In this document: positions 1-10,732 of the stretch, piece by piece
Numbering within the stretch: position 1 is the first letter of the stretch
Layout of the letters: the number at the start of each line of letters is the position of its first letter
Origin: Roridomyces roridus
Taxonomy: Eukaryota; Basidiomycota; Agaricomycetes; Agaricales; Mycenaceae
NCBI GenBank assembly: GCA_029378245.1
Contig: JARKIF010000027.1
Coordinates: forward strand, 682,001-746,000
DNA: 64,000 nt
Direction: 5' to 3'
Notes under the pieces: generated by a model
What the model was told of the DNA's origin: nothing
The model's input: the letters and a program-made list of their open reading frames with translations, nothing else
Database searches by the model: none
Program-made: the position numbers and the translations under genes

Positions 1-720
1 GGGAGGTATGCCCCATTTGTGGATCGGTATTTTATTCGTGGGGATTGGGTTGCTTGGGTAAATTAGGACCAGGGTAATCTAGCTTCAAACTTTCGTCGAA
101 AAAATTTCAATACCGTGTGGTGATTGGCCTCCAAGCAAAACTAGCGCATCGAACGCGACAAGGCTATGAGGGAATGGAAATAAAATAAAATTGAAGAATC
201 AAGCTTGCTCGGGCAGACTTGAGAAAATTATTCTTAAGCTCGGCTTTATCCGTCTGTCCAGGTGTTCTGCTCACCCACAAACGCCCGAAGCACTGTCAGG
301 TTAAAAACGGCATGTCCGTCCTCATGTCCGTCACCGCATTCTGAGTAATTATAACCGTTTCTCCCCTCCCCCTGTCTACTTTGACATATCATTTCTGCAG
401 CTGCTCGTTCAACATCCCTACGGTTGACCTTTTCATCTACAACTTCGAACAGCCGCTCAAGAATGTAACATTGGGATGGAGAAACAGGTATTTAAATTCT
501 GACATTTCCCAGTTTTCCCTCGCCTTCATGCTATTGACGCGGTGTAGGGAGGGGTATACTCCATCCCTGGCTCTCAGTGGCGTACCGACCCTGGGAACTG
601 GTTCGAGACCAAGAGCGATGTGTGAGGGAAGGCATGCTTGGGATCACGGAATTCGAAATACAGACCAAGCGGAACGCAATTACAAAACATTCAAACCAAC
701 GTTAACAAGAAAACCCCCCT
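1..720. other. No gene recognised
   Basis: I see no reading frame with recognisable protein character and no repeat ends here. The only signal is a pair of RNA polymerase III-like boxes: TGGCTCTCAGTGG near 567-579 resembles an A box (with two extra bases), and GGTTCGAGACC near 600-610 fits a B box. The spacing of about 30 bp is tRNA-like, but I find no acceptor stem, so it is at best a tRNA-derived SINE relic. Confidence 0.3.
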
Positions 721-823
721 TTAAACCTTACTAGTGTGAACACGCTTCCCAATCTTGCGCGCCCTGTTCCGGCGAAGATCACCCTTGCTCTTGAACGCCT
801 CCGTGATTTCCGCATCCAACCGC
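721..823 (-). pseudogene. Displaced C-terminal tail of the F-box gene at 3537-4880
   Basis: Read on the minus strand, the bases just beyond the end of the LTR element continue the F-box reading frame in phase: after ...Asp-Glu-Arg the frame goes on for about 28 codons of a basic, Arg/Lys-rich tail and stops at TAA (721-723). The 4-bp GCGG shared by both sides (820-823 and 3540-3543 on the plus strand as CCGC) is the target-site duplication. I infer this is the original 3' end of the gene, now cut off from its body by 2.7 kb of retroelement. Confidence 0.7.
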
Positions 824-916
824 TGATGTATGTGCTCAAAACCTACTATAGAAATCAACCAACTCGAAACAACAAGACTAGATGAGTCTCGATACAGACG
901 AATCTATATCTAAACA
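824..916 (-). repeat. 93-bp remnant of the 3' LTR
   Basis: These 93 bases are identical to 2023-2115, the end of the 5' LTR. Identity stops at 916/917, where the remnant is joined directly to gag. The perfect match suggests a recent insertion, though 93 bp is a short sample. Confidence 0.85.
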
Positions 917-1916
917 CATCCTCTCCCTCGTCAGTGCCTCCACAACAGCCATCATCCTGCTGTCCTGAGTCCTGAGCTGGGGAAGCCATATGAGGACACT
1001 CCCGAAGATTTTGGCTGAGTGTCTGAATCGATCCCTCCAACGTTGATTTGACACGCCGGAGTGTATCGTCAAACTTCTTTGCCTGGATCTGACTCTGAGC
1101 TTTTACAGACAGGATCTCCCTAGCCATACCCCCCAACTGAGCCTCAATTCCCTCCGCAAAGCTGCCATTGTCCATGTATCTAACCATCTGATTGATTGGA
1201 TGACCAAAGACTTGGCCCATAGGTGCACTCGGGAATACCGAAGCATCCAACATCCTCATTGCTCTCCTGCCGGACCAGCTATCTGCGATGGTATCCGCAA
1301 TTCTGAAAACTGTGGAGTAAAGCACTTTATCACCACGCCGGTTGCCTGTAACAGGACTGACCCCCTGCACTGGTTGGACTGGTTGCGGACCAAACATAGC
1401 CCATAAAGCTTGTTGGTTCATAGCTTGTTCCACTTCCAGCGCAAATGGGTCATCCAATACAGCTAGTATCATGTCTACTAGCGCGTGGTTGGTAACCAAC
1501 GCCGAACCCTGCATGAGTTTTGAAGCTTCAAAGGTAAAAGAGTTCTCAAAACGACGCAATTTCCCGAGTTCGGAGCGGGAAATTGGTGTATTTGCAGTAC
1601 AAATCTCCTTGAGCCTGCTAAGAGATCCCAGAGCCATATCCTCAACTTCAGGATATAGACTCAAGATCTCGTCTTTCCACTCAGCAAAGATTCCCGGGTC
1701 CGGATACCCGCTCAACATCTTCCACTGATCTCGGATGTTCTCATCGTCAACATAGTCCAGCATCAGCCCTTTCTTTCTTCCTTCATCCGTAATATTTCCA
1801 TTGGTGAAGACCGTATCGCAATGCCTGATGAAAACTCTCAGGTCACTGGGCGACTCCCCTTTGAAATGTGGACGGTTAACATCATACGACGCTGGTATTT
1901 TGAATGTGGTAGTCAT
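855..1916 (-). pseudogene. Truncated gag of the deleted gypsy element
   Basis: The encoded protein begins MTTTFKIPASYD and follows the gag of the element at 48.9 kb closely: shared blocks include HFKGE, FIRHC(D/E)TVFTNG, DYVDDENIRDQWKMLS, LYPEVEDM and SELGKLRRFE. It loses homology after about residue 330, before the zinc knuckle, where it runs through the deletion junction into LTR sequence for the last 20 or so codons. Gag would form the particle shell and bind element RNA; without the knuckle and without protease or polymerase this copy cannot be autonomous. The full-length relative uses an upstream start about 126 codons earlier; here that region is out of frame or diverged. Confidence 0.8.
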
Positions 1917-2022
1917 ATTTGACTTTTTGGTATCCGAGCAAAGCTCAGATGTGCAACAATGCGCAACCTCAACGGGTCAAGATGAGATTTTATCACAATA
2001 CCCCCTCGCGGTGGGCTCCAGA

Positions 2023-3539
2023 TGATGTATGTGCTCAAAACCTACTATAGAAATCAACCAACTCGAAACAACAAGACTAGATGAGTCTCGATACAGACGA
2101 ATCTATATCTAAACAACCCAATCACGAAGCTCCGGGGCGAGTGACAACTATATTGACAGCAGGCGAAGGCGAGTATAAGTCCCTAGTACAGGGCCTTATG
2201 AAAGGTTGTAGGGAATACTGTGATATTGTCTCGATATGATTGGTCGAGTTTTGTATTGCGAATCAAAATCCTTGATATGAACCAAGGATGGCGATTCTAA
2301 AGCGTTTTGTAGATTTTAAAGCTTCACAGCTAACACAAAAGATAGATTGAGTTTGGCTAAAGCCGGGTTTTTGCAATAAAGCAGGTATTTGGGTCTCTCG
2401 ATCCCTTTTACACTGGTATCTGAAGACGACAGCGACCGATACAACACGGATTTCACAAATTCCAACAATTCCTGAACCAATTCCTGACACTGAACACACA
2501 ACCAGACCCTAACTGACACACAAACCGTACCAAGCCGTAGCAAGCCTTCCAAAGCTGCCACTGAGCTGAAACCCTAGTCACAATCCAACTTGCAGCCAAA
2601 CCAAACTATGCTTCAAACTCAATTCACACAACGGGAGCCAACAAAACAACAATTTAGATTTTCAAGGGTGATTGCTAAGCTACGCAATGCACCTTCGAAA
2701 GCCTCGGACAAATCCCTTAGTCGCAGCTGGTAGCTTGCTAGTGGGGGAAGTATCCGCTGCCCTCTTGGGTAACACTCTATCTACTTTGTACATGTCCGGG
2801 AATCATATGATAGTACAAACGAATGGCGCAATAATGATGAATCTCCCACGTATCCTGAATAGAAACGACCTGATTGGTTGATCTGGCACTGGTGCTCAGT
2901 CAGCCAGAGCGCCAAGCCATGATTCAGCATGTTATCTCGTGATTCCATCGCTGATCCATGACTCGGACAGTTTGGATATCTTGTATCCCTTCTTCCCCTC
3001 CAGAGTATGGCCTCAAAATGTACTCCCACGTGTTGTAGGTTTCGAACGATACCCATATCTCCCACTCTTGGTCTCGGATACCAGCAGATACTTGACCAAA
3101 AGTCCGTATCCAAGCCGGAATCCACTTGTTCCGACAGGTGATGGCTACTACGTCACTTCCATCGGACCCGTCTCGGCGGTCTGCTCATGTTTCAGGTCAT
3201 TCGGCCGACTTGCCCATCATTCCGTGAACTCCCGAACCTCCGAATTGCACTTGCACCAAGGTTCGAACTGCTGACAATCGTACAACGGTTAAGAACTGTT
3301 TAATTGGTGTATCCCATTGGTAAGGCAGGTATCCACACCTCCTACATGTTTCGGAGTGAGTCCATCAGTCGTATCCAGGTAAATACCCTTCAACCTGTAT
3401 AGTACTCTAAAGTATCCACCGTACTGACTGTCTCTGGGCTCGACATCAGCTCTCGTATTGAGATCATATAGTATGGAAACCACATCTGAAATCGTGCAAA
3501 AAGTGTGCTTTCAAGGGCAGTCAAATTCCATGCTCATCA
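2023..3539 (-). repeat. 5' LTR of the deleted gypsy element (1517 bp)
   Basis: The LTR begins TGATGAGCATGG and ends GCACATACATCA on the minus strand. It matches the plus-strand LTR at 47378-48842 along its length with scattered differences, including the stretch around 3281-3483 that corresponds to 47460-47640. Both copies contain many GGATAC/GTATCC hexamers. The short ORFs within are not conserved between the copies and are not called as genes. Confidence 0.85.
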
Positions 3540-4880
3540 CCGCTCATCATCATCCATCGCGAACCGCTCGTCCGAGCGAGCGTTGGGAACCACCTTTGAA
3601 TCCTTCCAGCAACCTGGATCTACAGACTCGAATTCCGTAAGACACGTTTGAGTGGGGTAGAGGTAGAATCCCTGCATAGACGGTGCGATGCTGTCAAAAA
3701 GCGAGTTCGAGGGACCGTCGAAAAGGTATCGGATCGGCGGCGCGTAAGAGCGATTCAACGCCATTTGGTGCCGGGGCGGTACAACCGACAGCACCATCTC
3801 ATCGTATGGGACATCCAGACTGCACCTTCGAAGGAACCGCTGCAACCACCAGGGGGTACCACGACCTTCGTGCGCCTCGATAGTGAGGTTGCGTACGGCA
3901 GACCATTGGAGATCGGGGTCTAGTAGATGTTGGTTGCACGACGTGTATATCAGCTCGAGGTGCGTTATATCGGGGCTGATGGACTGGATTAGCTCAAGGT
4001 TCGTTGGACTGAAGCACATGTCCTCCAGACAAAGCTCGCGGAGGTGTGGGAAGAGCGGTGGGCTGCTTTCCTCTCTCGGCCATTGACATTCGCCCGACTT
4101 CTCGATGTACGACGCGTCTTTGAATCCACCGCGGAATCCGCCGAGGATTTCGAGGCGCTCAAGGTTGGGCATGGTGATGAGGTTGGTGAGGACCTCGAGA
4201 CACTCGTAGCGCGTCGCCGTCCACGGGTCCAACTGTACATATCCATAAAATGACTTGGCAAAGTTGACGGCGAACGAGCGGAGGGTGTGGGCTGCGATGG
4301 GGGCGGGCCGGGGCCAGGTGGGCCCTGATTTGGTGCGGAAATTGCGGAGGACAAGGGTGGTGAGGCGGCAAGCAGGGCTCTCAAGTATTGCGCGAAGGAG
4401 ATGTACGTATGCTGCCACGGACCGTGCATAGTCGAGGTTGATGTCAAGCGCCTGGAGCATGGATGCAAGGGGCACGAATCCCAATACGGAAAGACCGTTT
4501 GATTTGAGGGAGCGCAGAGCGGTGAGCTGCGCGATAGCTGTTATATAATAGGGATCCTGGAAATCATTGCCATCCGTGCAGGAGAGATTGAGCGACTCGA
4601 GGCAAGGAAAACGAAGTGCAGAGGCGATGAAGCTCCGGAACTTCTCCAGCTCGTGCAGCAGGGCGAGGAATGCCACCGTGCGCCAGCGTGCGAGATGCGG
4701 GCCGAGGATGGAGAGTTCTGCCACTGCGCACCAACGGGCACTGACGAGCGTTGCGCAGATTGGGATTGCCGGCGCGAGGCTGGAGGATGGCAAGGGGGCA
4801 TCGGCGGCTAGCTTGAGGCTGGAAATTAAGAGTTCATTGGGGAGACTATCCATGGTGGCCATGGCCAAGGGTGCAGGCAA
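3537..4880 (-). CDS. F-box/leucine-rich-repeat-like protein, 3' end cut by LTR element
   Basis: Reads as 447 residues. The N-terminus holds an F-box-like start (MDSLPNELL near residues 10-18, then a Val-x-x-Arg-Trp segment near 46-50), and the rest is a series of Leu-rich stretches such as LESLNLSCTD, LRSLKSNGLS, LERLEILGGF and LRELCLEDMC, as in fungal F-box proteins that select substrates for SCF ubiquitin ligases. The first Met or Met10 could be the start; Met10 sits right before the F-box. The stop codon TGA (3537-3539) is not native: it is the first three bases of the inserted LTR. The native tail lies at 721-823. If transcribed, the protein lacks only about 28 basic residues and might still fold. 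Family assignment is by motif only. Confidence 0.75.
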   Translation of the reverse strand: MPAPLAMATMDSLPNELLISSLKLAADAPLPSSSLAPAIPICATLVSARWCAVAELSILGPHLARWRTVAFLALLHELEKFRSFIASALRFPCLESLNLSCTDGNDFQDPYYITAIAQLTALRSLKSNGLSVLGFVPLASMLQALDINLDYARSVAAYVHLLRAILESPACRLTTLVLRNFRTKSGPTWPRPAPIAAHTLRSFAVNFAKSFYGYVQLDPWTATRYECLEVLTNLITMPNLERLEILGGFRGGFKDASYIEKSGECQWPREESSPPLFPHLRELCLEDMCFSPTNLELIQSISPDITHLELIYTSCNQHLLDPDLQWSAVRNLTIEAHEGRGTPWWLQRFLRRCSLDVPYDEMVLSVVPPRHQMALNRSYAPPIRYLFDGPSNSLFDSIAPSMQGFYLYPTQTCLTEFESVDPGCWKDSKVVPNARSDERFAMDDDER

Positions 4881-4959
4881 AGAGTGGACGGCAGGAAAGA
4901 GATCCGTGACAGGTTTGTGACAGATGCTTGAACAAACAACTTGGCGTCAAGTCGGCGTA

Positions 4960-6048
4960 TGGGTGTCCTCTTTGGACAAAAATAAACCAGTTTGATGGGC
5001 CTCAGAATCGATTTTGAAAGGCCCTCCAATTTTAATCTGGACCGTGATCACCGTGATTTGAGTGTGATCATGCGCCAAAATGGAATGTGAGGATTGTAAT
5101 CTGGCTGCCTGACACGTTATAAATGCTTTGGATGAGATTTTTATTGTGAGGTCGGAAATCACCAAATTTTGTTCAAAAACACAGATTCAGCCATATCGAA
5201 ATGGGAATGGACCTGATCAGAATGAGATCACCCGCCATCAAATCGATATCGTGGACCATCAGAATGAAATTGCGGCCCATCAAAATGTATTGCCTTCCAT
5301 CAAAACAAGATTTCAAATTGCACCGCCCCATCCCATTCTTGATCTTGTTTTCTGGGTCTGGATTTTGTTTTGCCTGAAGACTTTCTCATCTGAAGTTCTG
5401 GTTCTGCTCACCACGAACTTGTTTCCACCCGTGCTCACGATGTCTCTGGCTGATCGCTAAGGCCTGCGATGCGTATGCTTTCGAGGCGAAGGGGTACAAG
5501 TGGAGGGCTTCCACCGTGGTCAGACATTGTGGTAGATGAGTAGAGGGACTTGGGCGGGCAGGATGACGTAGAAGTCACGGTCTGGACCTTGGGACATGAT
5601 CATGGGCCGTTTCGAAAGATGTGCAAAGGAAATGCTGGGTGGGACGCGGAAATGAGATGTCCAAGGCGGAATTCAAAGTGTGAAAAGGAAATGGAATGTG
5701 GGAGATGGAATTCAAAGTGCGGCAATCAAAATCTGCAAAATCAATAATCCGATCGATCAAAAATGGATTCTCATTCTGATCGCACGAAACTCAATTTGAT
5801 CGGATGCGGTTTCATTATGATCTCGCTGATCTTATTTTGATGTCGCTGGATTCCATTTTGATGTCGCTGGATTCCAATCTCATACTTGTGATTACAATTA
5901 TGTGTTATGATTCTGACAAGCTACAATTCTGTTCCAGTTTGGACCGTGATCACCGTGATCATTCATTGAAAATGAGATTTGAGCCCTGCAAGATAGAGAT
6001 CAAGAATGCCTGAATGACATCAAGCTTTTTGTTCAAAAAGGACACCTG
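4960..6048. mobile_element. Non-autonomous TIR DNA element (MITE-like, 1.1 kb)
   Basis: The ends are inverted repeats: GGTGTCC(T)CTTTGGACAAAAA on the left (from 4961) and the complement of CAGGTGTCCTTTTTGAACAA on the right (to 6048), with TA on both outer sides (4958-4959 and 6049-6050). The inside is AT-rich with scattered CATCAAAA/TTTTGATG words, and the palindromic block GGACCGTGATCACCGTGAT occurs near each end (about 5039 and 5940). No open frame looks like a transposase. A TA duplication would fit a Tc1/mariner-type mover, but the outermost base of the two ends differs. Confidence 0.6.
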
Positions 6049-6349
6049 TACGGCGTCATTCCCGTGGCTGTCTCAAGATCGTTTCCTAACGTTTTCTTCG
6101 ACGCCTCTTATTTAACACCCAGTTAACACCCGGATTTCTCGGACTTTCTCCCTGAGATCGTCGCTCGTATTGAGGTTTCAAATTTGAAGTTGAACTTTAA
6201 AGTTGGAGAGCCGAGCCTCTCTCTATTAGTACAGCCTCGCTTTTACTTCGCGCATCACCAGTTCCGTGTTTTCTTCTGCGCCCAAGATAAGAGAAGGTGC
6301 TAAAATCTTGAAGTTGAATTTTCCGCCGAATATTGGCCGTAATTCACAT

Positions 6350-8602
6350 CTATCGGCCCTTTCGCTGCGGCAACAAGACATTCAAATCCTTCTCGCAATT
6401 CACCCACTCCTGTCTGACCACCTCCGCATGATGTGCACTCCGCGGATGAAATACGGCGGGGAATTCCAGAGGCGGGTTGGTCAACTGTGAACCATTCATT
6501 GAATCACATTCAAACGAAGCATTGAGAGAGGGAACGCACCGCTCCACTAAACTGGGCATCCTGACAACCATATTCGAACGGCATGCCCGTCTGCACATCC
6601 ACTTCCGTCGATTTCCGAATATCAAAAGTCCAAAGCATCATGGCAATGTTGATCCAAAGTGAACGTTCCGCGAATGGCTGGCCGGGACATACTGGGGAGA
6701 TGTCAAATCATGAATCACTCACTTGCATAGGAAGAGTGATGACAACGTACCACGCCTGCCGAAACCAAACGCGCTACTCTCGTATCCAGGCCTCAGCTGT
6801 CCTTTCTCGTCCAAGAAACGACCCGGGGAAAAGTCGTCAGCATCCTCGTGCGTCTTGTCGTGCTCGATTGCCCTGCGCAGAATGAATAAGCCGGGACTAG
6901 AGAACATCTCAACCAACCGACTCACCATGTGACCGCGAATACGATGCTGTCCTTGTGAATCAAATACTCTTTCCCCTGATATTCCACCACGTCATCCGCA
7001 GTGCATTCATGTGGGAGGCCGAACCGGACTAGGGTATTGCAGATGAATCAAAGCCTCTAGTTCACAAAGTTGAATGAATCAAACCTGCAGGGCGCCATCG
7101 AAGAGTCTCTAACATGCGAATCATTACTGAGTAGGTAACACGCGGCGTAAAGACGCACCTCGGACGACTGCCTCAACGTACGGTAGCTGCGGACGGTCTT
7201 TGAAGGTTGGGATACGATCCTTTCCGATGACCGCGTCAATTTCCTTCTGCGCACGGGCGATCCATTGAGGAAAGAGAAGGCATGCGAGTACGAAGGTTTG
7301 AAGCGACGTGGCGGTCTGGGTCGGTCGTTGAATAGACAATCACAGATAAACGGACAGGAAATGCATACGGTTTCAATACCGGCCTGGTTGGTTCATTTCA
7401 AGTCATCACGACAAGAGGATGAATGGTGAACTGACGCTGCTCATCGTATTCAACAATTTCCGCTGATCACCTTCCGGTTTGTCTTGGCTGGCAAATTCAG
7501 TGGCCCATCTGGAGAGGTCGAACATGAACGTTGGTTGAAAAAGCTACCAATTTGAATAACATACGTGTTCATTCCCGCTGCCTCACCCGAAACAGCTCGG
7601 GTGACGAGCCGATCATATAGTGCGTCCTCCCGCTGCCGGAAAGCAGTTGCGCGCTTCCTCCATGGCATAGGGCCAGGAATCATATCGAGGAAAGGCAGAG
7701 CGTTGATAATGCTCCCTGAGGGACTGGCAAGCTGTACGAGCTCGGTGACGCACTACGGCGACGATCAGCGCGACGGAACGATTGAACTGAGTTTACATAC
7801 ATCAAGAACTTCCTTGAGCTCGGGCTCATCTCCGGTGGGACAATGCAGACCAAATGTAGCGCTGAGAATCATACTCGCTGACGTTCTAGGTATAAGAGTC
7901 ACCAGCGTCAATTCTGAGAAACTCGAATCTGGGGCGAAGCGTACCTTTCCATCTCGCGCATCCAATCTTTCCCTCCGCCGTCGAGAAGTCGGGTAGTACA
8001 GATCAAAGCCTCAAGTTGTTGGAGAAGCTCGGTGTCTCCGGCGCGCACACCCACCATTATACCAGCGGTCAACTTGCGGCCTAGGAAGTGGTTCCGACCT
8101 GTCACAGATGTCCAGTAGATTTGTTCGGGATCGTAACACAGCTGAGCATGGGAGCGTCATTAGCTGCTAGCAATCAAGGTCGGAGTGGACTCACAGCGTA
8201 GGGGACGATTGGGCGGGATGAGAATTTGGCTGATCGTTTCTCGAGCAATTCCCTGGCTAGAGTCATATTGCCGACGAGGATGATACGCTGAAAAAAAATC
8301 AGTATGTTTGCGGATGGTGGAGGAAGGAGTACTTGCAAAGCCAGCAAAGTTAAGTGAAACGAGTCCCCCATATTCTTCGCAGAGCTGTCTGAAGTATGTT
8401 GCGAGATGCTGATTGAAATATGTGGGTATGAGGTTTAGAGAAGGACTGGGCATACTTTTCCAGGGATATCCAGAAGATTGCCGAGGAGAGGCAGTCCTCG
8501 AGGGCCGGGAGGACGGCGCCTGTCTGAGAATCCAAGGGTGTAGATCACCCCAATCACTGCGAGAGCTGAAAACCCGATTGTAGAAAGGGATATCGAGTCC
8601 AT
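6350..8602 (-). CDS. Cytochrome P450 monooxygenase, multi-exon
   Basis: Membrane-anchored heme monooxygenase. The N-terminus (start chosen at 8600-8602, MDSISLSTIG) has a hydrophobic anchor followed by the proline hinge PPGPRGLPLLGN. Later exons give HLATYFRQLCEEYGG, LVGNMTLARELLEKRSA, the I-helix AGIET (split by an intron near 7370), the K-helix ETLR in a 24-nt exon at 7085-7108, ADDFSPGRF, and the heme loop FGFGRR / VCPGQPFAE with its Cys, split by an intron near 6700. The last intron ends near 6480 and the final exon ends NVLLPQRKGR with stop TAG at 6350-6352. First exon 8456-8602 is exactly 49 codons. At least nine short introns; all key motifs are present, so the gene looks functional. 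The upstream ATG at 8636-8638 is an alternative start. Substrate is unknown. A diverged 3' fragment of a related P450 lies at 21644-21984. Confidence 0.88.
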
Positions 8603-8985
8603 GTCTAGTCGAGAAAGGCTGGGGAGCTGTGAGCGCAATCCAGACAGGGTCGACGTCGGGGTTGTGAGGAGCTACGTGGCAGTGGCGGCGGCGGCCGTTG
8701 CTGTTAAGCTATTCTGGATGTCGGCGTGATAAGCAGGGTGAATTGAGGGTGAAAATAGGCTGAGAGACATGGCAGACAGATTGCACTCGCGCGTGATCAC
8801 GACATTGAGTTTCAGAACATTGTTTACAGTCTTCGATAGCGACCGCAGCCGAACCGACCGCGCATGCGATTCCTGCGAGAACATTGGGCCCGAACTTCGA
8901 AAGCAGATTGTGGCAGGATGGTGGACGTCGGGAAGAAAGCCGTGTCATAACCACGTGACGAGAACAAGCGAATGATCCGATTCCG

Positions 8986-9582
8986 ATGGACTCTCTCCCG
9001 ACACTCACATCCTCGCCTCTCCGTCACCCTTCCAGTTGCGCTTCGCTCTCCATCTCGCTCCTCGATCTCCTCAACGAAACCCTTCCCACTCCGCCCGCCC
9101 TGACCCTAAGCGTTGGCTCAGGCCCAGGACTCCTGGAGGCGCTCTTCCTAGAACGTCATCCACACCGCACCAACTCCTTCCTTGGCGTCGAAGTACGAGT
9201 CACCCACCCACGAACCGTCAACCGATTCCTACCTGATCTCAACGTCGTCGTCGTACCTGGGACCTGGGCCATCGCACCCGAGGCGGCACGCGCTGAAGCG
9301 TTGTTGTTCGTCTACCCGAGGCAGCCGGGATTGATCTCTGTATATCTCGAGCGTGCGAAACAGGTGCACATGGTGGTGTGGATCGGACCGCGGTGCGATG
9401 TGCTTGATTTTGTAGGCGTTTTGAGGGAGTGGGGGGAGGAGAGTGTGACGGTGAGTGAGGGGCTTGTTGGGGAGGGGGAGGCTGTGATGGTTTTTTTTGC
9501 ACGTAAAGGTCCGTCTCTCGCTCGCAGACATTCAAAAGGATGCATATACATATATTACCTACAGAAACGAAATCCTATCTAA
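8986..9582 (+). CDS. Small protein with methyltransferase-like glycine motif
   Basis: A single-exon frame of 198 residues starting MDSLPTLTSS. Residues about 40-53 read LTLSVGSGPGLLEALF, a good match to motif I of class I S-adenosylmethionine-dependent methyltransferases, followed by FLGVEV (motif II-like acidic end of strand 2) and a Leu/Val-rich core (NVVVVPGTW, ALLFVYPRQPGLI, VHMVVWIGPRCD). The last 25 residues after ARKGPSLARR look like read-through into an intron or 3' region: a GT donor follows GCACGTAAAG near 9508, so the true C-terminus may lie elsewhere. It is divergent to the P450, about 380 bp apart, so the two could share a promoter region. No catalytic evidence beyond the glycine loop. 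Confidence 0.55.
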   Translation: MDSLPTLTSSPLRHPSSCASLSISLLDLLNETLPTPPALTLSVGSGPGLLEALFLERHPHRTNSFLGVEVRVTHPRTVNRFLPDLNVVVVPGTWAIAPEAARAEALLFVYPRQPGLISVYLERAKQVHMVVWIGPRCDVLDFVGVLREWGEESVTVSEGLVGEGEAVMVFFARKGPSLARRHSKGCIYIYYLQKRNPI

Positions 9583-9904
9583 CCAAAACGTAGAGAGCTA
9601 TGTGCCAAACCAGTGGGTGTGTATTCGAGAAGATGATGACGCAGCCCTCACCGTCTTCGCACAACACCCAGTTTGTTTAAACGACAGCCGGAAATCGAGT
9701 GGCTCTTGCCCACAGTGATTTTCATCGAGATGGCTAAGCTCGCTTGAAAAGATGATTTCACCTGCTCCAGCGTATGTCTTGCAGCTTGCTCCTTGCATAC
9801 CGCAACCCGGATCCCGTGGGTGCAGCGATACGACTACGCCACAGAGTTCCTCCTCTTCTCAGCCATCATCGGTGCGAATGACAACTCACTCTGGACCGGC
9901 GCCA

Positions 9905-10464
9905 CACAGGGGGCATCTACCGTGGCACTTTTTTTTTGTGTGCCAAGGTGGCACTTGGCGCGTAGTTGGCATGTGGAGGTAAAGCCACGTGCCTTTGGTG
10001 CTCCCTTGATGTGCGTGAGTTCGAATCTGCACATATGCATCCTTTTTCTCTGCTCGGCACATTTGGTGATTATGAGCCTCAAACACCCGGTTTACAATTC
10101 AAATAAAATGTACAGAGTACTGCCTGACCCATTGAGTGAGTTCACAATGTGATTCGGAGGATGTTGGGCGGTGTCATTGGGTATTTCCGCACCTGGGTCA
10201 CTCCATTTCCGTGGAACAGGCAGGGCCACAGCACGAAGGGCATTAACAGTAATTTTGCAGATACTCAAGGCCCTGTATGTGGAAACCCACTCCCTCAAGA
10301 AATAATATCTTCCAAGACATCACAAAGTGCCCGGCCAATTGTGAAAGCCGGGGAATAAATCAAATTCCCACAAAATGTCCAACTTCCGGCCAACCACGCA
10401 CCAAGTGCCACGCAAGTGCTACCTTGGCACACGAGGCCAAGTGCCACGCTTGATGCCCCCTGTG
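9905..10464. mobile_element. MITE-like element with about 75-bp inverted repeats
   Basis: The left end (CACAGGGGGCATC at 9905, then CGTGGCACTT and GTGTGCCAAGGTGGCACTTGG) is mirrored at the right end (complement ending at 10464). CCA lies on both outer sides (9902-9904, 10465-10467), a possible 3-bp target duplication. The word GTGGCACTTGG and its complement recur in the subterminal parts. It has no coding capacity. It sits between two stretches that may once have been one exon, but I cannot decide the joining frame. Confidence 0.6.
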
Positions 10465-10467
10465 CCA

Positions 10468-10732
10468 TTTCCAACTACCGCACGCTCCAGACGTCTACGC
10501 GGGAGTTCAATATGGGCCGGCCAACGCAGCTGCCCAGTGTCTTCATTCCGAATCACGGCAGCAGGTCGCGGTGTGGGTCTCCTGGAACGTTTCGCACAAG
10601 CTATTTACTGGTGAGACGCCGGATGGTGTTAATAGGTTCCTCTGCCACCAGAACAAGGCTGGGTACGAGACGGCGTTGTGTGGGTTTGACATCCTGGTAC
10701 CGGACGAATCGTTCCTCGGCCTGTGTCATTGA
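10468..10732 (+). CDS. Unassigned coding-like stretch right of the MITE
   Basis: One frame reads without interruption into ...VAVWVSWNVSHKLF, NRFLCHQNKAGYETALCGFD and ILVPDESFLGLCH followed by TGA at 10730-10732. Its composition (Cys, Trp, Asn, Asp balanced) looks protein-like, while the other two frames are Arg/Ser-rich. The start is unknown and there is no recognised domain. A piece left of the MITE (about 9800-9900) may belong to the same gene, which would then be broken. Confidence 0.3.

Larger units (their letters stand above)
824..3539 (-). mobile_element. Internally deleted Ty3/gypsy LTR retrotransposon
   Basis: A minus-strand element with a complete 5' LTR (2023-3539), a primer-binding site next to it (about 2001-2020, complement of TGGAGCCCACCGCGAGGGGG, two bases inside the LTR), a partial gag (917-1916), and only the last 93 bp of a 3' LTR (824-916). 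Protease, polymerase and most of the right LTR are gone. The element ends TG..CA and is flanked by CCGC on both sides, so it inserted as a full unit and was deleted internally afterwards. It is related to the larger element starting at 47378 (same LTR start and end, similar gag). Confidence 0.85.

Noticed and set aside
2263..3483. Short ORFs within the LTR
   Set aside because: Not conserved between the two LTR copies; no protein character.
9985..10030. tRNA-like TTCGAATC word inside the MITE
   Set aside because: No A box at the proper distance and no stem pairing; probably chance.
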